DNA of 14,331 bases from a bacterium (GTDB lineage Archaea > Nanobdellota > Nanobdellia > Pacearchaeales > GW2011-AR1). Both the position numbers and the translations under genes were made by a program. The notes under the pieces are model-generated. The model saw nothing but the letters and a program-made list of their open reading frames with translations, searched no databases and was not told where the DNA came from. Positions 6,948-13,968 of this stretch are shown here, in pieces. Every line of letters begins with the position of its first letter. Within the stretch, counting starts at the first letter, position 1. The stretch covers positions 1 to 14,331 of the forward strand of contig JAUUWR010000019.1 of NCBI GenBank assembly GCA_030588935.1, given 5' to 3'.

Positions 6948-7724
6948 ATGCTAATAAAAACCGAACTCATCAAAAGAATAAAAGATTTTTTTAATCTTAA
7001 TGTTTATGAAACAAAAGTCTGGCTTGCCTTGCTTGGAAGAGGGGTTGCATCAGCAGGAGAAATAGCTGAAATGTCAGGAGTTCCAAGAAGTAGGACTTAT
7101 GATGTGTTGGAGTCTCTGGAAAAACAGGGCTTTGCAATAATGAAGTTGGGAAAACCTGTTAAGTATATTGCAGTCAAGCCAAACATAATTATTGAGAAAT
7201 TAAAATCAAACACATTAAGAAATACAAACGAAAAACTAAAAATTCTTTCAGAGCTAAAAAACACAAAAGAATATTCTGAATTAGAGCAGCTTTATACAGT
7301 CGGGATAGAGCCAGTAAGGCACGAGGATGTTTCTGGAGCAATAAAAGGAAAATCTACAATCTACAACCATATAAAAGAAGTTTTAGAAAGTGCAAAAAAA
7401 CAAGTCATCATATGCACTTCTGCAGAAGAAATAAAAAGCAAGTCAAGATTTTTCAGTATAATTTTTGAAAGATTAAAAAAAGCAAACATTAAAATAACTG
7501 TAGCTCTTTCTGGAGAAGAAAAAGACATTAAAAAAATAAACTCAAAATTTAAAATCAAGGCAAAACCAATTAATATCGACGCCAAGTTCTATATTGTAGA
7601 TAATGACCAAGTATTATTCATAATCTCAAAAGGAAATTCACCAGATGAAGAATTAGCTGTCTGGCTCAACACTCCTTTTTTTACGTCAGCTCTGGCTTTT
7701 TTGTTTGAGGAGGCTGTGAAATGA
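6948..7724 (+). CDS. TrmB-family transcriptional regulator
   Basis: This 258-aa protein has the TrmB architecture, archaeal regulators that join a winged helix to a ligand-sensing C-terminal domain. The winged helix spans about residues 15-80, with helix-turn-helix AGEIAEMSGVPRSRTYDVLESLEKQG near 36-61 and a wing at GKPVKYIAVKP. A charged linker helix (about 82-115) follows. The C-terminal half has alternating strands and helices (KQVIICTSAEE, IKITVALSGE, KFYIVDNDQVLFII), like the PLD-like sensor domain of TrmB proteins. No HKD catalytic motif is seen. The usual targets are sugar transport and metabolism genes, but none is nearby, so a local or autoregulatory role is possible. It overlaps the next gene by ATGA. 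The family call is strong; ligand and targets are unknown. Confidence 0.88.
   Translation: MLIKTELIKRIKDFFNLNVYETKVWLALLGRGVASAGEIAEMSGVPRSRTYDVLESLEKQGFAIMKLGKPVKYIAVKPNIIIEKLKSNTLRNTNEKLKILSELKNTKEYSELEQLYTVGIEPVRHEDVSGAIKGKSTIYNHIKEVLESAKKQVIICTSAEEIKSKSRFFSIIFERLKKANIKITVALSGEEKDIKKINSKFKIKAKPINIDAKFYIVDNDQVLFIISKGNSPDEELAVWLNTPFFTSALAFLFEEAVK
7707..7713 (+). promoter_or_regulatory. Shine-Dalgarno sequence for the gene at 7721
   Basis: GAGGAGG lies 7 nt before ATG 7721, inside the end of the TrmB-like gene. It favours 7721 over the in-frame ATG at 7727. Confidence 0.6.
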
Positions 7725-8125
7725 AGATGGAAACTGAAATAGAAGAAAATCTACAAGAAATAAAAGATAGAAATAATGGTCTTTTAGGAGAAATAGTAAA
7801 TAAATACTATGGAATGATAAAACCAGCTCTTAAAAGAGGAAATTTTATTGGAGCAAATATAATAATTACAGAATCTAATGTAAAACTTGGTTTAATTCTT
7901 GAAGATGTCGAGGGAAATCGTTTAGATGATGCTTCTCAGAGAGTTAATGGTGTTTATTGGAATTGTAAGGGTGCATTATCGTATCTAAATGAAGTTATTA
8001 ATAATAATTTAACAGGGAATAAATTAGAAGAAAGTCTTTATCAAGCAGAAAAAAGATTTGAAAGAATGGATAAAGCATTAAAAAATGATCCTGTTTATAG
8101 AGAATGTAGGGGTTTTGAAGATTAA
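7721..8125 (+). CDS. Protein of unknown function, last gene of the TrmB operon
   Basis: I do not recognise this 134-aa protein. It is soluble and largely helical. A charged N-terminal helix (ETEIEENLQEIKDRNN) is followed by a conserved-looking core (GEIVNKYYGMIKPALKRGNFIGANIIITESNVKLGLILEDVEGNRLDD). Then comes an aromatic stretch (VYWNCKGALSYLNEVI) and a C-terminal helix with a basic-acidic mix ending in YRECRGFED. The two cysteines are far apart and form no zinc motif. It overlaps the TrmB-like stop by ATGA and has a strong Shine-Dalgarno site in the upstream gene, so its expression is coupled to the regulator. No homologous family comes to mind. Confidence 0.8.
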   Translation: MKMETEIEENLQEIKDRNNGLLGEIVNKYYGMIKPALKRGNFIGANIIITESNVKLGLILEDVEGNRLDDASQRVNGVYWNCKGALSYLNEVINNNLTGNKLEESLYQAEKRFERMDKALKNDPVYRECRGFED

Positions 8126-8137
8126 AAAACAAAAAAC

Positions 8138-8147
8138 TATATAAAAT
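8138..8147 (+). promoter_or_regulatory. TATA-like box of the orphan gene at 8174
   Basis: TATATAAAAT is centred 31 nt before ATG 8174. It predicts a start site about 5 nt before the ATG, and so a nearly leaderless mRNA separate from the TrmB operon. Confidence 0.5.
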
Positions 8148-8173
8148 AGAAATCTTTTATTATCACACCCAAT

Positions 8174-8617
8174 ATGATAACTCTAAAAGAAAAACAAGCT
8201 AAAAAAAGAGCCCAAAGAAATATAGAAATTTTTTTAGAAGAGCTTGATGCGCAAATACCAAAAGATGCTGATGAGATTTATTCTAATAATTATTATTCCA
8301 ATCTTTTCCAGCAAGTGTGGGTTGTAAGGATGTTAAACGAATATGATGAAAGAAAGGAGCAAGCAAAAATAGAATTAAATGATTTTTTAACCCAAATAGA
8401 TTTAGAAAAGAAAAACGGATTTAGATATTTAACTCCTCTAAGAAAACGTGCTATAAATATAAAAAGAAAATTTGAGGCTGAACAAATTGTAGATAATGCA
8501 CACTTAGGACCAGAAGATAGTAATGAATTATTAGTTCCAGTTGTTTCTAAAATTTATCAAAGAGGAGGATTTGATATACCTAAAAGATATAGACCATATA
8601 GTAAAGAGCAATTTTAA
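8174..8617 (+). CDS. Charged helical protein of unknown function
   Basis: I do not recognise this 147-aa protein. Its N-terminus is basic (TLKEKQAKKRAQRNIEIF). It is followed by helices with many Glu and Lys residues and an aromatic cluster (NNYYSNLFQQVWVVRMLNEY, about 37-56). A further basic helix reads LRKRAINIKRKFEAEQ. The C-terminus ends in a Tyr/Arg/Pro-rich segment (IPKRYRPYSKEQF). There is no cysteine, signal peptide or membrane span. It has its own TATA box and sits 48 nt after the TrmB operon. A T-rich tract follows, shared with the convergent CCA-adding enzyme gene. The strong charge could mean nucleic-acid or ribosome binding, but no motif proves it. Confidence 0.78.
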   Translation: MITLKEKQAKKRAQRNIEIFLEELDAQIPKDADEIYSNNYYSNLFQQVWVVRMLNEYDERKEQAKIELNDFLTQIDLEKKNGFRYLTPLRKRAINIKRKFEAEQIVDNAHLGPEDSNELLVPVVSKIYQRGGFDIPKRYRPYSKEQF

Positions 8618-8654
8618 AAAGGATAAATACAAAAATTAATATCTTATTTATATT
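8618..8654. terminator. AT-rich convergent intergenic tract
   Basis: The 37 nt between two convergent genes contain several T runs (ATCTTATTTATATTTTATTT near 8640-8659). This suits U-tract termination of the plus-strand gene. No stable hairpin is seen, so the call is weak. Confidence 0.3.
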
Positions 8655-10019
8655 TTATTTAACCACCCCAACCCCCTCAACATCCATCTCCCTCACAACC
8701 TTCCTATATTTCCTCTTAAACATCCTAAAAAACTCCCTAAAAGTCAAGTTATGCTTAATCTTAGCATAAGCAATATGATTTTTAATAAAACTTTTAGGAT
8801 GTACCTTTCTAAACCTGGTTAAATCATGAACTTTAGTCACATGAGGCCCCTTAACTATTTCATCTTTTTTCTTTTCCAAAACAAAATAAAAATATGCGGT
8901 ATTCTTTTTTTCTGAATAATCAAATTCTGCTTTCTTAATCTCAAACTCCCTTCCCAATTTCCCCCTAAAAAACCTAAAAAACTTCTTTGACTTGCTTCCA
9001 GCAATATCTCCTGCCTGCTTATTTGTTTTTATTTCAATAATTCTCAAATTTTTATATTTCTTTTTCAGTTCTTTTTTTAAATCTCGTTTTTCAAAAAATC
9101 TATTATTAGGATTCTTCAAAAAACCCGAACAAACCTTTTTAAATTTCAAAAAAGTTTCCTCTGATAAACTTGCAAGAGCATTCCTTTCTCTAAATGTCGG
9201 GTCAATTAAAATTATAGGGCTTTGTATTTTTGACTCATTTAATTCCCTCAAAACCTCTTGTTTATTTTTGTAAAACTTAGAATCATCTATGATTATTTTA
9301 TTTATATCACTAATATAATCTGTTTTACTCTCCCTATACCTAACTCTTCTTAGTTTAGAACTTGAGCTCCTATTATTCTGCTTTATATTTTTGTAAGATC
9401 TTAGTTTATTAAATTTTGAAATTTCTCTTATAAACCTCAAGAAACTTCCATAATGACAAACCAATAATTCCAGAGCATAACCTGAAAATCCATGAATATA
9501 ACTTTCTGCACCATAGCAGTCTTGAGCATAAACAAAAGTTTTTGCAAGAATAATCTCATCTGAAAGTTTTTTATTTTTTCTGATTTTCTTAAGAATATAA
9601 TTAACATGAAAATAACTTAAATCAGTTATATTTTTCGCATCCTCGGGTTTTCTGATTTTCATAACAGGAATAACTTCTATTATGATTCCTTCAACAACCA
9701 ATTGATAATAATCTCGAGAACCATGAATCTTTTTTGCTTTCCGTCCTAAAACTTTTCCAAGCAATTTAGATATATTATCACTTTCATATTTTTCATCAAA
9801 CCTAACAAAAATATCCACGTCGTACTTGTCCTTTTTCACAAGAGTATTTTTAGCAAGCGAACCACCAATAAAGACTTCTGCCTTTATTTTCTTCCCTTTT
9901 AACTTCTTCTTCAAATCATTACAAAATTCATCAGTAGTTTTTTTAATATTACTAAAAGTATCATTATCTGGTTTAATTATTTCAATTTGCTGTTTTAAAA
10001 TTTTATTTATGTTTTTCAT
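8655..10019 (-). CDS. cca: CCA-adding enzyme, archaeal class I tRNA nucleotidyltransferase
   Basis: This 454-aa enzyme builds or repairs the 3' CCA of tRNAs using CTP and ATP, without a nucleic-acid template. The polymerase-beta-like catalytic core is clear: IGGSLAKNTLVKKDKYDVDIFVRF holds the GS pair (53-54) and the two metal-binding aspartates (D67 and D69), and E115 (IIIEVIPVMKI) is the likely third carboxylate. It continues with the family's second domain (AKTFVYAQDCYGAESYIHGFSGYALELLVCHYG). The C-terminal region includes PHVTKVHDLTRFRKVHP, close to the archaeal tail domain. Length is typical of archaeal CCA enzymes. The upstream leader contains element C and a GGAG 15 nt before the ATG. 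Basic residues are frequent, as expected for tRNA binding. The identification is strong. Confidence 0.94.
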   Translation of the reverse strand: MKNINKILKQQIEIIKPDNDTFSNIKKTTDEFCNDLKKKLKGKKIKAEVFIGGSLAKNTLVKKDKYDVDIFVRFDEKYESDNISKLLGKVLGRKAKKIHGSRDYYQLVVEGIIIEVIPVMKIRKPEDAKNITDLSYFHVNYILKKIRKNKKLSDEIILAKTFVYAQDCYGAESYIHGFSGYALELLVCHYGSFLRFIREISKFNKLRSYKNIKQNNRSSSSKLRRVRYRESKTDYISDINKIIIDDSKFYKNKQEVLRELNESKIQSPIILIDPTFRERNALASLSEETFLKFKKVCSGFLKNPNNRFFEKRDLKKELKKKYKNLRIIEIKTNKQAGDIAGSKSKKFFRFFRGKLGREFEIKKAEFDYSEKKNTAYFYFVLEKKKDEIVKGPHVTKVHDLTRFRKVHPKSFIKNHIAYAKIKHNLTFREFFRMFKRKYRKVVREMDVEGVGVVK

Positions 10020-10050
10020 TTTATTATATTATTTCTCCGGAATCCTTATG

Positions 10051-10135
10051 AATTATTAATTTCCTTAGATGAGTTCGTTTGTTTGCTTAATTTACTCATC
10101 TCTAAAACTTAATATTTTTGTAACTTAGTAATATT
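10051..10135 (-). repeat. Dispersed intergenic element, copy C (upstream of cca)
   Basis: On the minus strand the first 24 nt (10135-10112) match copy B at 23 of 24 positions. AGATGAG (10101-10095) and CTCATCT (10073-10067) form a perfect 7-bp stem around a loop with TTAAGCAAAC, also present in B. TTAATAATT (10059-10051) follows the stem after 7 nt. The element lies between the pilin-like gene and cca, both on the same strand. TTAATAATT may double as the cca TATA box. Confidence 0.65.
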
Positions 10136-10167
10136 AGATAGAAAAGACATTATTTAAAAGTTATTTA

Positions 10168-10731
10168 TTAACTAAAACCACTCCCAAAACTATCATACAC
10201 ACCGCCGATAAGTTCATTTCCTGCTTCTGTTTCTATTATAGGATAAATTTGAACCCCAGTAACACCCACCAAATTACCAGTTAAATTTATGCCATATGTT
10301 TTTGTTTCCAATTCTTTTAAAACAACAGTATCATTTGTAAAAACATATCCATTAACCCCATTTGTAAACACAAATTTTATTCCAGTCAAATCTCCTTTTC
10401 CAGAACCTCTTGCAATAGTAATGGTAGAAAAATTTCCTAATTGTGTTTGAGATGCATCAATTTCTAAATCAAGAGTTAGTCTTCCAATAGAAATATCGCC
10501 GGTTGTTCTTTTAACCAAGGGCTGCACAAGATTCCAGACAATAATCAAAGATACAATAACAATCAGAATAACCAAAACTACTGTTATGATATTTGCCTGC
10601 GAGCGTTTTGACTTTGACAAAATATTCTTTCTAATAACAAAGTCAAGGCGCGAGTTTGAGCGTTTAGAGTTTAGTATCTTTTTATTAAATGGAAAACTCT
10701 GAATGCGAGTTGCTGATTTACCTCTTTTCAT
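10168..10731 (-). CDS. Type IV pilin/archaellin-like surface protein with a long leader
   Basis: The product begins MKRGKSATRI and has 187 aa. A hydrophobic helix at about 48-68 (NIITVVLVILIVIVSLIIVW) follows a basic SKSKRSQA, the layout of a class III (prepilin-type) signal before an assembly helix. The rest is a Thr/Gly/Asn-rich beta domain, as in pilin or archaellin-like subunits of DPANN archaea, and would be outside the cell. A GTG at 10740 is in frame, but the TATA box spacing favours ATG 10731. The leader of about 44 residues is longer than usual. It contains SKRS twice and a 9-bp inverted repeat in the DNA. No pilin ATPase, membrane platform or prepilin peptidase gene is in the window. 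The pilin-like call is good; pilus versus another surface role is open. Confidence 0.8.
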   Translation of the reverse strand: MKRGKSATRIQSFPFNKKILNSKRSNSRLDFVIRKNILSKSKRSQANIITVVLVILIVIVSLIIVWNLVQPLVKRTTGDISIGRLTLDLEIDASQTQLGNFSTITIARGSGKGDLTGIKFVFTNGVNGYVFTNDTVVLKELETKTYGINLTGNLVGVTGVQIYPIIETEAGNELIGGVYDSFGSGFS

Positions 10732-10752
10732 AATACTCACAATTGATAATTC

Positions 10753-10761
10753 TTTTTAAAA
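10753..10761 (-). promoter_or_regulatory. TATA-like box of the pilin-like gene
   Basis: The minus strand reads TTTTAAAAA, centred 26 nt before ATG 10731. This supports that start rather than the GTG at 10740. Confidence 0.45.
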
Positions 10762-10834
10762 CTTTCTTTCCACAAACTTTATTAACATCTTTGTCTATTT
10801 TTAATTAAAATGCCAATGTCATTCCAATATTTAT

Positions 10835-10842
10835 TATTAAAT
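10835..10842 (+). promoter_or_regulatory. TATA-like box of the zinc-ribbon gene
   Basis: TATTAAAT is centred 25.5 nt before ATG 10864, leaderless spacing. Another AT-rich match at 10851-10860 is too close to the ATG. Confidence 0.4.
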
Positions 10843-10863
10843 TAAAATTACTTAAATATTAAA

Positions 10864-11277
10864 ATGCCACACCAATGCGTTCATTGCGGGAATATTTTTC
10901 CAGATGCTGCAGAAGAAATATTAAAAGGCTGCAGCTGCGGCTCTCATTTTTTTTATTATATTAAAGAAGGAATCAAAAAAGAAGCTGAAGAAACAATAGT
11001 TGAATTAGAAAAATCAGATAAACAGCAAATTGAAAAAGATATTAGGGAAATAACAGGGTTGGAAGACAAGCCGGAAAAACCAGTAGTTCTTGACTTGGAA
11101 TCTGTAAAAGTAATAAAACCTGGGCAGTTTGAAATTGATATTGTCAACTTATTTTCAAAAAGAAGACCTTTGATATATAAATTAGAAGAAGGAAAATATA
11201 TTATTGATTTGGTTGCTTCACTGCAGGTTTCTAATAAACAAATTGACAGGAAGATTAGGGATCCCAATGTTAGGTGA
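10864..11277 (+). CDS. Archaeal zinc-ribbon protein (DUF2072/COG3364-like)
   Basis: This 137-aa protein starts MPHQCVHCGNIFPDAAEEILKG and has a CxxC...CxC zinc ribbon with C5, C8, C23 and C25. The following SHFFYYIK is typical of a conserved archaeal family described as a zinc-ribbon, possibly RNA-binding, protein. A long acidic linker (about 38-75, many Glu and Lys) leads to a compact C-terminal domain (SVKVIKPGQFEIDIVNLFSKRRPLIYKLEEGKYIIDL) of alternating strands. No catalytic motif is seen. Its last 8 nt overlap the convergent kinase gene, which limits both 3' UTRs. The family match is from the N-terminal pattern; DUF and COG numbers are from memory. Function is not established. Confidence 0.85.
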   Translation: MPHQCVHCGNIFPDAAEEILKGCSCGSHFFYYIKEGIKKEAEETIVELEKSDKQQIEKDIREITGLEDKPEKPVVLDLESVKVIKPGQFEIDIVNLFSKRRPLIYKLEEGKYIIDLVASLQVSNKQIDRKIRDPNVR

Positions 11278-11842
11278 TTTCATCAAGTCTCTCAAACAAT
11301 CTTTCTAAATCAGAATCATTCTTAAAAACAAAATCCGCTTTAATATTTTTATTAAAAATCTTATATTCTTTAAACCATCTTTTTATATCTTCAGGATGTT
11401 TTTCTAATCTTTCTCTGTCTTTTATTTCTATTCTTTTTATTATCAAATTTTTTGGAACAACCATTTTTATAATAAACATATTCCATCTTTTTGATTTTGA
11501 AATCTTTAAAATATCTTCATAGTTTCTTTCTATACCCCTATCTAAAATAATAAGTTTATTTGTAAAAACAGGATTCTTTAATAAGTTCAGAATATGCTCT
11601 CCCAAGATAATCTCTCCATCCTCTTCTTTTTTTGTTATATTTTTGTCTATAATCTTCCTAATATCATCACTATTTATTCTAACAGCATTATATTTTTTCT
11701 CAATTTTTTTCGCAATATATGTTTTTCCAGAACAAGGAATGCCCACAAAACAAATAATTAATTTTTTATTTTGAACATTTAGGTTTTTAAGTTGTTTTTT
11801 GTGTTCTTTGTAAATTTTCTTAAAAGATTTTTCCAACGTCAT
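11270..11842 (-). CDS. P-loop kinase (AAA_33/polynucleotide-kinase-like)
   Basis: This 190-aa protein has a clear nucleotide-binding core. Strand LIICFVG runs into Walker A GIPCSGKT (34-41). INSDDIR (about 57-62) is the substrate-side aspartate motif seen in PNK/zeta-like kinases. LIILDRG (about 97-103) is a Walker B-like strand with D101. A lid-like segment (KRIEIKDRERLEKHPEDIKRW) is rich in arginine. It probably phosphorylates a small molecule or nucleic-acid end using ATP; the substrate cannot be read. The 25-residue N-terminal extension is lysine-rich. It lies downstream of the large cysteine-rich gene on the same strand but has its own TATA box, so it is probably transcribed separately. 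Confidence 0.82.
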   Translation of the reverse strand: MTLEKSFKKIYKEHKKQLKNLNVQNKKLIICFVGIPCSGKTYIAKKIEKKYNAVRINSDDIRKIIDKNITKKEEDGEIILGEHILNLLKNPVFTNKLIILDRGIERNYEDILKISKSKRWNMFIIKMVVPKNLIIKRIEIKDRERLEKHPEDIKRWFKEYKIFNKNIKADFVFKNDSDLERLFERLDEIT

Positions 11843-11863
11843 AAATATAAAATCAAAAAGAAA

Positions 11864-11871
11864 TTTAAATA
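11864..11871 (-). promoter_or_regulatory. TATA box of the P-loop kinase gene
   Basis: The minus strand reads TATTTAAA, centred 25.5 nt before ATG 11842, preceded by GGGATAAC. This is leaderless spacing and a good match. Confidence 0.55.
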
Positions 11872-11925
11872 GTTATCCCCTTCACCGCATCATAATCTCT
11901 AATTTTTTAGGGTTTTTTTCATTTT

Positions 11926-13968
11926 TTAGATTCTAGAATCCTTTTCCCCTTTAACATAATAAATAACCACTAAGATAATTATTACTATAACTGCATTAAC
12001 CCAGTTGAAAAAATCTAATTTAACTACATTTGCACAAGGAGTTTCCACTATTTTTAAAGGGCAATTTTCAGCAGGCTCTCCAGTATACTTTAATATCCTC
12101 CTCTGAGTATCAAATTTTCCACATTCTTCTATTATTTTAGCATGATAAGTGCAGAAAATATGCTCTCCAATAGTTGCATTAAATTTACATGTATTTTCAT
12201 TATAATCCCACCAGCAATAATAATTCTGACTATTATTACAATCCAGGAAACTGCAATCCCAATCTGCTTTATAACAAGGATCTATCTCGCACGTTTCTTC
12301 ATTATTATAACCAGAACAAGTATTGGGAATAATTGAACAAAAATTACATTCTCCCTCAATTATTTTACTAGGAGGACAAGGTCCATCTGAACATTTCCAT
12401 GCGCATAAAAATTCATCTTCAAAACCAGTGTGCTGAGTCCAGTCATTACATTCAATAAGATTATTAATTTCAAGACATTCAAATGCATCACATCCATCTT
12501 TACCACAATAAGGCACTTCAACACACTCATTATCAGAATTAAGTCCACAACCCGGGCCTTCACCAACTATATTACAGGGATTATTTATACATTCTTCAAC
12601 AGAATAATCTTCACAATTTTCAATTACCAGACAAGCATCAGTTAAGTTAATACAATCATTAAGAAAAAAATTATCATCAAAATAACACTCTCCAATATCA
12701 TGACACTCTTGTTCATCACATCCAAATCCTAACCAACCTCCGCAATCCTCACATTGCTGAGGTACAGTACACTGATTAGTAATAGGGTTGCAATATTCTC
12801 CTAAAACTGTACAATTACTATCACTTAAACACTCAACACATTCTCCTTCAGAACAATAAGGAGTGGCTCCACCACATGCACAATCAGAACACCAAGAACA
12901 ATCTTCTCCAGAATCACAAACTCCATCACCACAATAAGATGCATCAACACAACCCCCTCCATCAAGTTCACAACCATTACCGCCAACAGGAGCAACATTA
13001 CAAGGGTCATCAACACACTCTTGGTCAGAATAATCATTACACGAGCTAACAAGATCATTGCAGGCATCATTTAATACCACACAATTCTCACCAACAACAA
13101 CTCCTCTATAATAACATGCTTCAAATATCTGACACTCATTATGACATTTATTATAATCACAACCACTAAACCAGCCATCACAATCTTCACAGCCAGCACA
13201 CTCAGTTTGAGTGCACCCAACACCAATAATACACTCTTCCCAACTCTCGCACAAAGCACTATTAGGAGTATTTACACAATTTCCACTAGAACAACTATCA
13301 ATTGTGCAGATTATCCCATCATCACAATGACTATCCTGAATACACTCAACACAATTTCCACTTCCAGCACAATAAGGAGTGGCTCCACTGCATGCAGAAC
13401 CATAATTTTGCCAAATATCCTGATAAGTGCATGAACCTACAGAACAATAATAATCTCTTTTTTTCCTTTGAGGCTGATTTCCACTGCATTGATAATTATC
13501 TAACCAATAATCAGCAGGACAATGACTATCTTGAGTACACTCAACACAAGTTCCTGAGCCATCACAATATCCTGTTGAACAAGAAGTTCCTTGAGGCAGA
13601 TTTTGAAACTCACAGCCTACAAAAGGACAATTCAAAACATCCTGAGTACACTCTTTTCCATCATCACAAGTGATATAAGGATGTTGGCAAACTCCTCCAG
13701 AACAACTATCTATTGTGCAAACATCACCATCATTACAATCACCAGCACTTATACACTCAACACAATTCCCAGAACCATCACAAAAATTAGGAGAAGTGCA
13801 GGCTTCATCAGTCCCTCTTGCAGAAACAGGATTATTTACACAGCCATTAGTACAAGCAGGTTCATAACATTGTAAATCAGAACAAGTTCCAACATCTGCA
13901 GGGCAGTTTTCTCCAGTTTGACAAGTTCCATCACCACAAACAGCAACAACCCCACACTGCCCAGCCAC
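11926..13968 (-). CDS. Large cysteine-rich repeat surface protein with C-terminal membrane anchor (N-terminus incomplete)
   Basis: From GTG 13968 this gives 680 residues with about 97 cysteines by my count. The frame stays open to 14244 with no NTG start, so the GTG is only the first usable codon and the true N-terminus is probably missing. It contains repeats. CVEC-type modules occur at about 68-90, 140-150, 205-230 and 376-400. A longer module near 260-365 (CEDCDGW, CNDYSDQECVDDPCN, YCGDGVCDSGEDC) recurs at about 406-498 and partly at 541-575. CGDGxCxxGE occurs twice (11-20 and 346-355). A single hydrophobic span (about 653-672) is followed by KGEKDSRI, so most of the protein should be outside the cell, stabilised by disulfides. 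I know no defined function. Similar Cys-rich proteins occur in DPANN archaea and may serve adhesion or host contact, which is inference. Confidence 0.85.
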   Translation of the reverse strand: MAGQCGVVAVCGDGTCQTGENCPADVGTCSDLQCYEPACTNGCVNNPVSARGTDEACTSPNFCDGSGNCVECISAGDCNDGDVCTIDSCSGGVCQHPYITCDDGKECTQDVLNCPFVGCEFQNLPQGTSCSTGYCDGSGTCVECTQDSHCPADYWLDNYQCSGNQPQRKKRDYYCSVGSCTYQDIWQNYGSACSGATPYCAGSGNCVECIQDSHCDDGIICTIDSCSSGNCVNTPNSALCESWEECIIGVGCTQTECAGCEDCDGWFSGCDYNKCHNECQIFEACYYRGVVVGENCVVLNDACNDLVSSCNDYSDQECVDDPCNVAPVGGNGCELDGGGCVDASYCGDGVCDSGEDCSWCSDCACGGATPYCSEGECVECLSDSNCTVLGEYCNPITNQCTVPQQCEDCGGWLGFGCDEQECHDIGECYFDDNFFLNDCINLTDACLVIENCEDYSVEECINNPCNIVGEGPGCGLNSDNECVEVPYCGKDGCDAFECLEINNLIECNDWTQHTGFEDEFLCAWKCSDGPCPPSKIIEGECNFCSIIPNTCSGYNNEETCEIDPCYKADWDCSFLDCNNSQNYYCWWDYNENTCKFNATIGEHIFCTYHAKIIEECGKFDTQRRILKYTGEPAENCPLKIVETPCANVVKLDFFNWVNAVIVIIILVVIYYVKGEKDSRI

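Noticed and set aside
11929..11940. A perfect 12-bp palindrome (GATTCTAGAATC) at the end of the Cys-rich gene
   Set aside because: It encodes the last residues DSRI, has no loop for a hairpin and no second copy; chance in AT-rich DNA is a sufficient explanation.
12142..13875. Several open frames of about 60-120 codons on both strands inside the Cys-rich gene
   Set aside because: They are antisense or shifted shadows of a repetitive coding frame; their products are low-complexity Thr/Ile/Ser or hydrophobic strings without promoters or Shine-Dalgarno sites.
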